From contig NC_054868.1 in NCBI RefSeq assembly GCF_018320785.1, forward strand, positions 48,119,874 to 48,183,873: 64,000 nt of DNA, in the 5' to 3' direction. Shown here piece after piece: positions 1-11,928 of the stretch. Under the pieces are notes generated by a model. It did not search any database, was not told the DNA's origin, and saw nothing but the letters and a program-made list of their open reading frames with translations. The position numbers and the translations under genes were made by a program. Numbering within the stretch: the stretch's first letter is position 1; every line of letters starts with the position of its first letter. This DNA is from Cheilinus undulatus. Taxonomy: Eukaryota > Chordata > Actinopteri > Labriformes > Labridae.

Positions 1-1540
1 GGATAATAATAATGATATTAAGAATTAAATAAATTAAATTACAAAAAGGAACTAAGAAATGAAATATCTAGCTTTAAGAACAAATGTGAATATTTAAGTG
101 ATTTGCAGTTGCTCATTAGTACTTTGTAATGCCAAAAACACTTCTTTACTAATGTCAGTGTCTCAGAGAGCCAAGCATTGAGGAAACTCTGTTCATGAAA
201 GAAACACATAAAGGGAAATATCTGAGTGTTATTTTCTGGTTGCAAGAGTTTTGGTTGGCCCCAGAAGATTCCCTCAAATTAAGGCTGCTCTAGATTCTTG
301 CCTCCCTTCCTCTGGCTAGACATGTAGTAGTAGACCTGCAGGATGAAGTTATTTCTTATACCAGTAGCCTCCACGCCAGTCGAATGGTTAACCGGTGGTG
401 ATAAATAACGTTTTGTGAGGTGTAGGGATCATTCCCAATGTTTAAAAAAATGTTTTGATGATAACTACAGCATCTAGGCCCATTTAGAGCTTTAAAGTAC
501 TTTCCTCCACTTCTATGTATCTCATTATACAGCCTGTCTGATTGTAGAAACTGCAAGGTATGAATCTGCAGAAAAACATCATGTTTTTGAGCATTGATAT
601 AAGTTAGTCCAGTTTCTGCAGTCATCCAAACCATGCTTTTTAAACAAATTATTTTTTATGTTGGCATGTTTATCAGCAGCATTAACATTTTTCTAGAGTT
701 CACTGTAAACACAGAAAACAAAAGCTGTATCTCTTGATTGGTTTATTATTTTTGTGCTGTAATCTGTATGAACTCATGAGTCATTCCTTCTTTTTTTTAC
801 ATAACGCAGGCAAGGGTCATTTGAATTTTGCCATCTCGTAAAATAATAGTCATTTTAGCTGATCCATTGTGAACCATTGTTTTGTAGTGCACTGAATACA
901 CCCAGTGTGTTCCTCTGAGGAAGGAAGGACACCCTGCCCAAGTCAAAGAACTCGCTCCTCTTTTCTATGACCATTGTTCCACCGAGTCCCTGGCTTGTTC
1001 TGCCGCCTATCAAATGATCTCAGACACAGTAGCTCTCTGCTGTGGGTGGGTGTGTTGGCAGAATTTATAGTTACATTTCCCACACAACACTCAGCAAATA
1101 ACTTAAAGACGAATCATGTTATATTAACAGTACAGTTTGCCCCTTACGTAGAGCTGTATATCAGGATGAATCTAATTAAATGCCATTTCTATTCTTGATT
1201 GCCTTTTCTTCTAGGGTTTAAAACACAGCATAATGGTTAAAAAAGCAGCCTTAGGAATAGGTCAGAGCAAACTGACTAGGCCCAGTTTCCCCTTGCCCAT
1301 GCTGAAGCATGTTTGCCCCCCTCTGAGTATGTTAACTACTTGTGCATCGCATCATAACAGGACACATGCATTATTTAGGATGCTTTCATATTAGGGACCT
1401 TGGCTGGGATCCAATTACCCTTGAAACTGAAATCCACTTCAGTTTGGTCAGTGTGAACACAAGCATGCTATACTCGATCCTGTTCAAGTTCACTTGAAAA
1501 GTTGGTCTCAGGCACAATTTAATGGTAGATGTGGAAGTAA
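1..1540. other. Intergenic DNA, no gene recognised
   Basis: AT-rich sequence on both strands. The open frames here (for example 356-634 on the - strand and 974-1198 on the + strand) show no domain, no start context with splice signals and no biased composition, so I do not call them genes. Nothing else recognisable. Confidence 0.5.
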
Positions 1541-1541
1541 C

Positions 1542-1935
1542 TACAGCCCCAATTCCAAAAAACTTGGGGCGCTGTGTAAAATGTAAATAAAACAGAATGC
1601 AAAGATTGTCAAATCTCATAACCCAAACAACAAACAACACATCAGATGTTAAAACTGAGACATTTTACTATTTCATGACAAATATTTGCTCTTTTAAAGT
1701 TGTGGCAGCAACATTTTTTTAAGGAGGGACAGGGCCATGTTTACCATTGTGTAGCATCCCCTCTTCTTTAACAACAGTTTGTAAATGTCTGGAGAGTGAG
1801 GAGACTAGTTGCAGGAGAAATGTTGTCCCATTTTTGTCTGATGAAGGATTCTAGCAGCTCTACAGTTCTGGGTTTTCTCTTCTGGATGTTTTTTTTTGTT
1901 ATGTTCCAAATGTTTTCCCTGCTGAAAAGTCTGAG
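1542..1935. mobile_element. Tc1/mariner-type DNA transposon end, fragment
   Basis: Begins with the terminal motif CCCCAATTCCAAAA followed by the ACTTGGGGCGCTGTGTAAAA region, and continues through the stretch containing GGGCCATGTTTACC and TAGCATCCCCTCTTCTTTAAC. This matches my memory of an abundant teleost Tc1/mariner-superfamily element. The copy stops near 1930, where it runs into a different transposase fragment, so it is truncated. A second copy of the same end lies at 5030-5400. The family label is recalled, not searched. Confidence 0.6.
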
Positions 1936-1939
1936 ACTT

Positions 1940-2270
1940 CATGAACAGAAGTACAGAGGCTACACTAGAAGGTGCAAACCACTCATTAGCAAGAAGAACA
2001 GGAAGGCAAAGATTAACCTTTATCAAAGTGATGGAAAGGCTAAAGGTTGGAGAAAGAAAGGATCTGCTCATGATCCCAAACATACAAGCTCATCTGTTAA
2101 ACACAGTGGAGGTAATGTCATGGCTTGGGCTTGCATAGCTTCTTCTGGGATGGGCTCATTAATCTTCGTTGATGATGTAACACATGATGGTAGCAGCAAA
2201 ACGAACTCAGAAGTCTACAGAAACATTTTTTTCTTATCCCTTTTCTCACCGTCGCCAAATGAACACATAA
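1940..2270 (+). pseudogene. Tc1-like transposase fragment, C-terminal part
   Basis: One frame reads through residues typical of fish Tc1 transposases: KGSAHDPKHTSSSVKH, then GGNVMAWACIASSGMGSL and IFVDDVTHDGSS, then NSEVYRNI. In the Tc1 family this is the catalytic DDE region between the second and third acidic residues. The N-terminal DNA-binding domain and the final catalytic residues are absent and the frame ends in a low-complexity stretch, so this is a dead fragment. It abuts a different Tc1/mariner end at 1542-1935, which suggests nested insertion. Confidence 0.75.
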
Positions 2271-2409
2271 AAAAATAAGTAAAGGGAAAAAATTAAACTA
2301 AATAGTGTCCCGTCAAAGAGGTGCTTTTTATGTGGACCAGCTGGGTTTGTTGTCTTTTTTTTTAGTTGTAAAAAAAATTAATGAATTGATAAATCACTTA
2401 CACAAGTAT

Positions 2410-4040
2410 CATACCTATTTACATTTACTACCTGTAATCAGGCCTGCATGCAGAATCGGCTGATGTCAGTGTGTTGGATAAGTAGCATTGGTGCTAGCAT
2501 CCTGGCAAGCGGTCCCCTCAGACCTGAAAAGTATGTTTAGCTATAGCTGGGTTCTGATATTGGAATGATTGTTTTTTACTACTTTTTAACCATTTCTTTC
2601 CATCCATTGTTGCCGCATGTTTTGCCTCTTTTTTGCAACTTTTATCATATTTTAGCGCTTATTCACCCATTCCAGACACAGTTTTTGCCTATTCTGCAAG
2701 ATCTATTTACAACTTTTTGCCTACTTCAGCCGCCTGTTGCCTTTTCTTGCACATTCGTTCCACTTTTGGTCTATTTTTGCCCATTTTTTCACTCTTTCAA
2801 ACTGTTTTTGTCACTAGTATTCCATTTATTGCTCCTTTTCACCATTTTGTATTTTATTGTTTGTTTTTATTTTTGTTTTGTTTTGTTTTTTTACCATTTT
2901 TCACCCATTTTTTGTGCATTTCTGCAACATCTTTTTGAACTTATTGCATACATTAATTTGAATTTTTTGGCAACTTTTTGTCCATTTTGTCACTTTGGGC
3001 CCATTTTTCCCACTTTTTGACCAGTTTTGCCACCTTACCCCATTTTTCCACTTTTTCCCCTCCTTTGTTGCCGCTTTTAATCCATTCATGCCACATTTTT
3101 TAACTTTTTAACCCATCCATTATTGCCACTTTGCCTCTTTTTCAACTTTATCCCATTTTTGCCCTTTTCACCCATTTCTTCCACTTTATAACCACTTTTG
3201 CTCTTATTTGACCTTTTTTGCCATTCTTTTTCTATTTTTGTTGATTTTTGCCCATTTCTGAAACATCTAGAACCTTTTGCCTACTTTAGCTGGGGGTTGG
3301 GGGTTGTAACTTTATGTCCATTTTGTCACTTTGGGCACATTTTTCCAATTTTTGGCCCTTTTTTTTTGCCACTTTTTATCCATTGGTGCCACATTTTTTC
3401 TTACTATACTAACCCATTCGCTTCTTTGACACTTTGCCTTTTTTGTTGCAACTTATATTCCATTTTGCCCTTTTTCCACCCATTTCTCCCACTTTCGAAC
3501 TACTTTTTGCTCATATTTAACCCAACTTTTTGCCCGTTTCTTTTTCTTGCCACTTTTTGCCCATTTCTAAATCTTCTATCTGCAATTTTTTGCTGAGTTA
3601 AGCTACTTTTTGCTATTTCTGTTGCACGAAGTTGATACTTTTTGTCTATTTTGGCTGCTTTTAGCCCATTTTCACCCATTTTTGCCACTTTTTCCAATTT
3701 TTGTCCCTTATCACCCATTTCTGTCATTTAGCACTCCATAATTTTTTGAGTTTTGGCTGCATTTTACTCATTTTTGCTACTTTCTGCCTATGTCTTGCTA
3801 CTTTTTCTTTTCTTTAGCCCATTTTTTTCCCACTTTTTAACCATTTTTGCTACTTTAACCCATTCTTGCCACCTTTCACCTATTTTGTCTCTTCTCACAG
3901 TCATTCAATCATTCATTATATTTCAAAAAAAGTTTTATCATTTTCTTCTATTTTATTTCTGGCATCCTGACTTTTGTGCACATCATGGCCTAGCTATAAA
4001 GTCTGACATGACTTTTCTAATAGTTCATCTACATTGTTAA
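2410..4040 (+). repeat. Pyrimidine-rich repeat array (copy 1 of 3)
   Basis: From about 2565 to 3930 the + strand is a degenerate tandem array built on TTTTGCCAC and TTTTTGCCCATTT words, with an irregular period of roughly 20-25 bases. Single-copy-like flanks recur at the second copy (41360-42480): a left flank with GCTGGGTTCTGATATTGGA and a right flank with CTGGCATCC followed by TGCACATCAT. The third copy (62100-62560) is in the opposite orientation. Long open frames here (for example 2565-3020 and 3198-3596) follow from the absence of stop words in the array and are not genes. Confidence 0.8.
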
Positions 4041-4407
4041 TATTACAAGTAAAAGGGTAAATCTGTTTTAATAAAAGGGGTTTAGTATTCTGTTATATTG
4101 TGCTAAATAAATGAAATTCTTGTTTTGTTGCTTTAATAAGAGTGGTTATTATTCAGGTAAAAAATAAAATATGGTTATCACAGCTTCAGTTTACAATGGA
4201 CCATAATTCTGCTGACCTCACGAGCCCCCAGTTTGACTGGGCCCCAGAGAGCTCTCCCCTTTACCCCCCCATGGGCGGCCTTGCCTGTGATAAGTGCCTG
4301 TATAAGGTAGCTATTCTAATTAAGCTGTCTGATTGTCTCTGCCATGGCTGTTTATGTCTCATTGACCCTGAGTACTACAGCATCTATCCAGCTGTCATTT
4401 CACTCAC
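4041..4407. other. Intergenic or intronic stretch with a repeat end
   Basis: AT-rich sequence followed by a GC-rich piece at about 4225-4290 (CCCCAGAGAGCTCTCCCC, then CATGGGCGGCCTTG). The last motif also occurs near 43070, at the edge of a minisatellite-bearing insertion, so it is probably a repeat end. If the signal-peptide exon at 4408-4462 is real, this stretch is the start of its first intron. Confidence 0.4.
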
Positions 4408-4462
4408 CTGAGCTGAACAGGTACAACAGCAGAGGCGTGATCAACCACCTAGATGCACTCAT
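4408..4462 (-). CDS. Candidate first coding exon with signal peptide, - strand gene
   Basis: Read on the - strand, an ATG at 4462 with A at -3 opens the frame MSASRWLITPLLLYLFSS. It is followed at once by a strong donor (CAG then GTGAGTG), leaving a phase-1 junction. A hydrophobic leader ending in a phase-1 donor is the usual first exon of secreted or immunoglobulin-superfamily genes in fish. A TATA-like CATAAATATC lies about 120 bases upstream (4578-4588 in window coordinates). I found no convincing following exon between 1 and 4400, so the remainder may lie beyond the window start, or the locus may be a relic. The gene family is unknown. Confidence 0.35.
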
Positions 4463-5029
4463 CCTTCATCAGTGTCCTCGGCTCGGCTGATATGATGTCT
4501 CAAACACCAGCTCCTGTCCGTTCTATGATGTCGTCAGTGAAAGTCCTGAGTCTTCTGAGGAAACACAGTGTGCCTCAGATATTTATGGGAGAGGGGGTGT
4601 GTACACTGTGGATGTGCTGCTCTTATGAGTGTCTGAAGCTGATGATCAGGCCATTCCTTTGCTCTGGCCTCTGAAATCCACCCTGGGCGTTCTCTGCTGG
4701 TATCAAGAGAGGAAGGAAGGGAGGGTCAAGACTTTAACAGTGTGGGGCTGCAGCATACAGGGCAAGAACCAGAGAGAGGGAGTGAACCGCTACACGTACA
4801 CAGAGAGGGGCTGCTGACGAGCTAAACGGAGAACAAAACAGGAGACTAAGAGATGATTTGTTGTCACTGAAAAATTCTGACCAACAAGAGATTAGAACAA
4901 GAGGAGGGGTAGCATTCGTCCAGGAAGTGGTTCATTTTTAGGAGCTGGGAAATATTTAAAATGAGCCTTTATTAGTGCCTTTCAATAGGAATCATTTGAC
5001 AGAGTGACCACTTAATGCCCTCTTGGTAC
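4463..5029. other. Possible promoter/5' UTR of the - strand exon, then intergenic
   Basis: Less AT-rich than its surroundings. On the - strand it carries a TATA-like CATAAATATC at 4578-4588, consistent with a promoter for the exon at 4408-4462. Open frames on the + strand (4453-4674, 4629-4817) have no recognisable domain. Confidence 0.3.
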
Positions 5030-5410
5030 AACCCTAATTCCAAAATAGTTGGGACGCTATGTAAAATGTAAATAAAAACTGAATGCAGTGATTTAAAAAC
5101 ATCGTAAGCCAATATTTTATTTACAGTAGAACATAAACAACAAATCAGATGTTGCAACTGAGACATTTTACCGTTTAAGGAATTTAAAATTTGATGGCAG
5201 CAATACATTTCAAAAGTATTGGGACAGGGGGCCATGTTTACTGTTGTGTAGCATCTCTTTTAACAACAGTCAGTCGTTCCAGGATCTTTCCTTGACTTTG
5301 AGAAACAGCAAGAGTCTTTTGATCCTTAGTCCTCCTGGTCATATTATATTCTAGTGAGGTCTGGATGCTGACTGATGGTCTGTGGCACTAGCTGGACTTC
5401 TTTGTTATGA
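5030..5410. mobile_element. Tc1/mariner-type transposon end, second copy
   Basis: Starts CCCTAATTCCAAAATAGTTG and follows the same order of motifs as 1542-1935: GGACGCTATGTAAAATGTAA, GGGACAGGGGGCCATGTTT, then TAGCATCTC. It is truncated internally and carries no transposase frame. Confidence 0.55.
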
Positions 5411-5660
5411 CAGCTCTTCAGCGCATTTGGGAGTATCCTCGGCAAGACCATGTCATGGGCTCTCCTTGGTCTGATTCAGACCAGTGCCCAGGATCTGGTG
5501 GGATGTACTGGACAGGGATGGCAACATGTGACATGGAGGGGTCAGCTGGGAGGATTCCTGGAGAGATGGGGCATGGGCCGGGCGCAGGCCTGGAGGATGG
5601 GGACTGCATGTGGCCCCCGGGCCACCAGTTGCCCACCCCTGGTCTGGAATAAAGCTGTAA
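5411..5660. mobile_element. hAT-like element end, fragment
   Basis: The segment ends with GGCCACCAGTTGCCCACCCC, the inverted form of a hAT-type terminus (GGGTGGGCAACTGG), followed by TGGTCTGGAATAAAG. The upstream part is GC-rich and gives open frames on both strands, which I treat as repeat-derived. The left end was not found. Confidence 0.45.
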
Positions 5661-5858
5661 GTATCCTGAATAATAAAAGTGAGAAAAAACCGTGACCCTG
5701 CAGACTAAGCTGTTTTTTTTTGTTTTTTTTTAACAGAAGAAAAGCGGAAATGATGATTTTAAAATGCTAACTCTGGATTTATCTGTTTCTGTGGTTTTTA
5801 CTTCTGCTCTGTGTGATTATGGTCTTCTGTCCTGACGTTTCTGTCTCCCTGCCCCTCC

Positions 5859-5867
<9 letters not shown>

Positions 5868-5900
<33 letters not shown>
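5868..5900. repeat. (CT)n microsatellite at the PYD copy 1 promoter
   Basis: An almost pure CT run immediately upstream of the ISRE. Unit B has a shorter run at the equivalent place (11868-11882). Confidence 0.85.
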
Positions 5901-5902
<2 letters not shown>

Positions 5903-5925
5903 CGGCTGTGTCGTAAACTTCCGCT

Positions 5926-5937
5926 GAAACCGAAAGT
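5926..5937 (+). promoter_or_regulatory. ISRE (IRF-binding site), PYD gene copy 1
   Basis: GAAACCGAAAGT matches the GAAANNGAAA core of interferon-stimulated response elements. It lies 56 bases before the donor of the 5' exon and is preserved exactly in unit B at 11917-11928. Its position suggests induction through IRF/STAT factors. The transcription start is not determined, so the site may lie in the promoter or inside the first exon. Confidence 0.7.
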
Positions 5938-5992
5938 TGTAGATGTCATTTCTGAAGAAACCATCACATCTGCTCCAGCCGCTGCTGACTCT
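5938..5992 (+). other. 5' exon of PYD gene copy 1 (UTR, with uORF start)
   Basis: The exon ends at a canonical donor (ACTCT then GTAAGTAT). Its 5' end is not known. It contains an ATG at 5943 that opens a short upstream frame (MSFLKKPSHLLQPLLT and on). If exons 1, 2 and 3 are joined, this frame runs through exon 2 and stops at 9134-9136, one base before the PYD start codon. Unit B keeps the same ATG and first ten residues (11936 onward). Confidence 0.55.
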
Positions 5993-6469
5993 GTAAGTAT
6001 TTCCTTGTTTTATGACTCCTTAAAATGTGTTCCTAATTTTAGTTTACTATCAAAGTTACAGTTAGCGTTAAATCTGCAGCCTTTATAATGACCTGCAGCA
6101 TCCTCCTCCCTGAATGAACTGGTTAATGGTGATGGTTAGAAGTTTCAAGTTGATTCAGTCACTTTTTACGTTACTTTTGTCCAGACCTTTCAAACGGAGC
6201 AGTTTTTTTTTTACTAAAAAATAGCAAACACTCAGCCACAGTGGCTTTAAAAACCTCCTAACAGGCAGAAACTTGGAGGAAACCGAGCTCATGTTGAACA
6301 GCCCTCTGCTGAGAACGTAGAAGTGAAACAGAGGCGGAAGAAGACTTGTGCTTACTTGTTGAACTTGTTCCGTTGAAGTTTTCTGCCTTGGCATGATACA
6401 TGATACTTTGTGGTGCATGCTTTTTTTTGGTCTCAACTGTGTTTTTTTGTTTTTTTTTGTTTTTTTTTT

Positions 6470-6834
6470 TTTTTTGACATTTTTGATTCCTGGTTTTAAA
6501 TTTTGAGTCATATTTTTTGCCTGAAAAAAACAATATTGTGAATTTCTTTTTTATATATTGACCCTTTAAAAGCATTATTTTAACATCTAATTTTATGTTT
6601 TGACCTTTTGCACTAACAAGTTTGACTTTTTATCTCAGGCTTTAAGCCTTTAAGCTTAGCATTTGACTTTTTTAAATCTCAAAATCATTTTTCATCAGTG
6701 TTAATTTTTCCCCCCATAATTTATTACTGGCAAAAATGAGGTTGACAGTTTGGTTAAATGTGGACCCTGTTAGGCCCTCAGGTTAGACCTTAATTCAAAA
6801 TCTGACCCCTGCTGTCATTGAGTTTGACACTACT
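6470..6834. mobile_element. hAT-type element remnant inside unit A intron
   Basis: The right end GAGTTTGACACT at about 6821-6832 and the inner region (GGACCCTGTTAGGCCCTCAG) match the right part of the complete element in unit B (12763-14465). The left half is missing. The right flank (ATCCTAAA) matches the target-site copy seen in unit B. The remaining body carries the TTTTGACTTTTTATCTC-type words typical of this family. Confidence 0.65.
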
Positions 6835-6856
6835 ATCCTAAATGATGGCTGTGGTT

Positions 6857-8354
<1,498 letters not shown>

Positions 8355-8862
8355 TACTGGGGCTGACTTACACGAGTATGAGGTGCTGAGACATCTTAAA
8401 GCTGTGGTAATTGATTTATTTTTAGTATCGTATGCCCACAAAAACAACACAACCCGTCAGGGTCCAATGGCGGAGTTACCGGCGGTGTACAGTCCTATGC
8501 AGAATTTGTTCATGCTGAGATGAAGTGTTTTCTTGCCTGTAATCCGGCCATTGATTTCAGTGGAAAAGTGGAGCAACATCGCTCCATGAGAGCTTTGCCA
8601 CCATCAATATTCAATTCAGCGGAGCTCAAACACTGAAGGGAGGGAGTAGAGTTGATTCTACATGGTTCTCATCAAATGATACATACTCGACCTTTAAGTG
8701 TGAGCTGCTGTCACGTCACAAACTGCACCACTAAAACCCACACTATCTACTGTTTATTGCTAGCAGCTGCTTCTTTGCTCAGAACACGCAGGAACGCATA
8801 ACAACACTGACCAAGCTAACAGGGATTTGTGCAACTTTTTTAACCGCTTTTCTCCCTTGCAG

Positions 8863-8906
8863 GGTCAAAAGCCTGTATTATAAGAAAACAGAGAGGACAC
8901 TTTTAA
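8863..8906 (+). other. Exon 2 (non-coding) of PYD gene copy 1, predicted
   Basis: Bounded by a polypyrimidine acceptor (TCTCCCTTGCAG) and a strong donor (TTTTAA then GTAAGT). Both sites are kept in unit B (15124-15166). It is 44 bases long and has no start codon for the PYD frame, so it is predicted to be 5' UTR. It could also be skipped; transcript data would decide. Confidence 0.5.
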
Positions 8907-9137
8907 GTAAGTAATCCTTAAAGATCTCTGGTTTGGCACAAAACCTTATTCCTTAAAACAACAGTTGACAAATAGAAGACATGGCAACATTAAAAACACG
9001 AGTCTTGATCTTCTATGTGTACTTTAATATTTACAGCTAATAAATTGATGGCAACTTAGAGTCGCATGAACGATGGCTAAAGAACAGCTGAGGTCTAATC
9101 CATTAATCTTTTCCAATTTCTCCCTCAGTGAGCTGAC

Positions 9138-9686
9138 ATGTCAGCCCAAAAGTTGCTCCTCGAGACTCTGGAAGATCTGCTTGAAGATGACTTCAAAAAA
9201 TTTAAGTGGTTCCTCTCCATGGAGATCCTTGGCCACTGCAAACCAGTTCCCCGGTCCCAACTACAGAATGCATCGCGGACCGATACTGTGGACAAGATGG
9301 TGACAAGGTATGGGAAGGAGACTGCAGTGAACCTTGCTGTGGAGATCCTTTGCGAGACGGGGAACAACCAAGCAGCAAAGACGTTACTGAGCGCATATAA
9401 AGGTGCTGATGATGATGAGAGGCAAAACAACCAAAATCAGTCAAAAACATTCACCACATTTTATTCATTAATTTGTATTTAATGTCTGTTTCTTTATTTT
9501 TTAGGGGCAGAAAGTGCTACAGCCTCCACATCCTCTTCTGCTGCTGCACCTCCTGCTGCAGCTCCTGCTGCTGCAGCTCCTGCTGCTGCTCCTGCAGCAA
9601 TTTCAGTCTCAAACGGAGCTGTGCTTATCGCTCCGAATATCAGTACTGGCGGTTCAACTGGACATTGGACCTTAAACATCAAATAA
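9138..9686 (+). CDS. Short Pyrin-domain (PYD) protein, copy 1
   Basis: Two coding exons: 9138-9402 (acceptor at 9127-9128) and 9505-9686, joined in phase 1, giving 148 aa. Residues 1-88 form a PYD (death-fold superfamily): LLEDLLEDDFKKFKWFL, then HCKPVPRSQLQNA, then DKMVTRYG and AKTLLSAY. PYDs bind other PYDs in inflammasome assembly. Residues 89-120 are an Ala/Pro/Ser linker encoded by a GCT/CCT-rich repeat. The last residues (SVSNGAVLIAPNIST, then GGSTGHWTLNIK) are conserved in copy 2 and look like two beta strands around a Gly/Ser/Thr turn. No CARD, NACHT, B30.2 or caspase domain follows, so it is not ASC. The donor (AAAG then GTGCTG) is weak, but the phase and the intact tail in both copies support it; unspliced readthrough would end at 9482. 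An ISRE precedes the gene. Function is inferred: an interferon-regulated PYD adaptor or decoy. Confidence 0.8.
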
Positions 9687-10320
9687 ATAAGCTCAGGAAA
9701 CTGTGTCAGATTTAGACATCTGGAGGGTAAAGTGCATTTAGATATACTTGCTCGTGTATTCATTAACCCAAATATGTAATCAGCCAATCACATATCCACA
9801 AGCAGTGCATTTGGGCATTATAGACATGGTCAGGATATTCTGCTGAAGCTCAAACCGAGCATGAAGAAAGGTGATTTAATTGACTTTAGACGTACCATGT
9901 GAGAGCATCTCAGAACAAACGCCAAATCTTGAAACAGGTGGACTGCAGCAGTAGTCCACTCCAGTCAGCTTAGAACTGCAAACTGAGGACACACCAAAGT
10001 AGAACTGACTATTTGAATGGTAAATCAGCATTCCTCCCTGTTCTGAAACTCCATTTAAGATTCAGCACATTGTTGTGACCATGTCTACATGCCTAAAGAC
10101 ATAGATTACTGCAATGTGATTGACTGATTAGATATTAGCGTTAACGAGAAGCTGAACAGGTGTACCTAATGAAGTGATCATTGACTTTACCTGACTGTGT
10201 GCCATAATTCGTCATGCACAATTCGTATACACCAGGTAACACCGAAAAACCCTCCTTTTATTATCCTTGTGAGACTGTACACACATCTTTAATAAATATT
10301 TTTTAATCAAACATGAATGC
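9687..10320 (+). other. 3' UTR of PYD copy 1 with poly(A) signal
   Basis: AATAAA at 10291-10296 is followed about 20-60 bases later by a T/GT-rich stretch (GCTGTTCTGAGTTTTAATAC). The arrangement is the same in unit B (AATAAA at 16419-16424). Another AATAAA overlaps the stop codon (9682-9687) and is less likely to be used. Confidence 0.55.
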
Positions 10321-11857
10321 TGTTCTGAGTTTTAATACTGGAGTCATGTTGTGTTTATAAGTCTCTGTTAGCCATGGCACTGTAACAGGATCACTGACCG
10401 TCTATAAAGGTAGGATTGAAATGTAGCAGGTGTGTACTCCCAGGTATAAACTTCCCATTTAGGCAAGAATATTAGGACTCTCACAGCTGTTGTTGTAGTA
10501 ATTAGCTCAAACAATGTGGCTGATTGTTGATTCTCAAGGTACACCAGGGAGATCCATAGCGAAGCTATGAATTTAGCTGCAAAGCATAAAAACCAGGTGA
10601 GCCTAAATGACTCAATACTAAATCAACATCATCACAGAAATGTTTGAGAGTGACTTTGGAAATCCTCACAAGTATATCACATGAATAATCAATGTTACTG
10701 AGAAAAACAAACATATTTTGAAGTATTTTAGCAGAGCGTATCAGAGGTGAACTTGAGGACAACATAGTGCAGACTGGAAATAACACAGACTGCATTGCTC
10801 AGTTCTGTAGGGGCATCAGCAGAGGGCGCTCATGTTACACAAAGTACCAGACCAAGTGGAAACTCATTAAAACACATTATAAATAATTTTCTGCAATCAG
10901 AGTTGTAAATAAAGGCAAATGGTTGCAAGTAGAAAAATAATCATCCCTACAGAAAGTCTGATAAAATATACATTGATACAGCTGAAGTAATCAGAATGAA
11001 GTTAAACACTTCTTTTTTTCATTTGACTGCATTTATATGGACATATCTTCTGGATCAGAAGCTACAGAGTATTTTTATCTTCTTGCAGTTAAAAACTGGC
11101 TGATGCTGGGTTAGAATTTTCCAACAACAAAAAAATACTAATGAAAGATTGGAAGAGAAGATAACTAGTAGACAAGTTTTGCCAGAGTTTCAGGGTAAAA
11201 CTACATGGGATGTAAAATAAATATTCACAAATGTAATGGATACAGTTTCATTAGATAAGAAGGAACTTGAGGTATTGAAGACAATATAATCACAAGTGAT
11301 CATGATGGCAGAGAAGTGCTGCACAATTAACTCTTTAAAGCCTGAATACACAAATTAAAGCTAGAAAATTTCCATTTTTTGGAACTGAAATGTTTATTTC
11401 ACCTTCTATTTAAATCGCAAAAAAAAAACAAAAAAAAAAAAATCAAAATTTCTGTACAATTAAACAAATTTTGTATCTCATTGGTAAATTAGATATTTTT
11501 CGTAACTAATAATCCACTTGAGGGTATTTTTATAATTTATTAGATTGTATTCAGAAATTTTTTTAGTAATTTATTGGTCATATTGATTAGATAGAGAAAT
11601 CATAAAAGTATCAAATATGATACAATAGGCTTTAATGGGTTAAGCTAATTGCAATCACAGTGTCAGACTGTGCAATACAATAACATACAGTAATAGCATA
11701 AACGGCTGCTATTGTTTTGGTATTAGTAGAACTTGAAAGGTCTACAATAATATCTACAGAGACGCCTTTAAATATACAACAGTCCTGCAGCATTTGCACT
11801 GTGTAGAAGTACCTTTATTGAAATAAAGGGAATATTTTATCCTGGTGGGTTTTTTGT
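10321..11857. other. Unit A tail: no gene recognised
   Basis: AT-rich sequence between PYD copy 1 and the next ISRE exon. Most of it aligns with 16445-17510 in unit B. The end (about 11640-11840) resembles a transposon end also seen at 17341-17700 and 52139-52583. Poly-A runs sit at 11419-11442. No coding exon seen. Confidence 0.5.
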
Positions 11858-11916
11858 CTCCCTCCTTCCTCTCTCTCTCTCTGTGCCGCTCGCGCACTGA
11901 ACGTGAAACTTCCGCT

Positions 11917-11928
11917 GAAACCGAAAGT
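11917..11928 (+). promoter_or_regulatory. ISRE (IRF-binding site), PYD gene copy 2
   Basis: GAAACCGAAAGT is identical to the copy 1 site. An extra GAAAC half-site lies just upstream (11904-11908) and is absent in copy 1, giving three GAAA repeats here. Confidence 0.7.

Noticed and set aside
2565..3020. 151-residue hydrophobic protein
   Set aside because: It lies wholly in the pyrimidine array. The Phe/Leu/Cys/Pro composition follows from the repeat words, and the same pseudo-proteins appear at the other two arrays.
9138..9482. PYD gene copy 1 as an intronless 114-residue protein
   Set aside because: The frame can be read to 9482, but its last 26 residues (RQNNQNQSK and on) lie in the predicted intron. 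The phase-1 junction to a conserved tail exon is present in both units. Readthrough remains possible as a minor form.
9682..9687. AATAAA overlapping the PYD copy 1 stop codon as the poly(A) signal
   Set aside because: It would leave no 3' UTR. The site at 10291, matched at 16419 in unit B, has a downstream GT/T-rich region.
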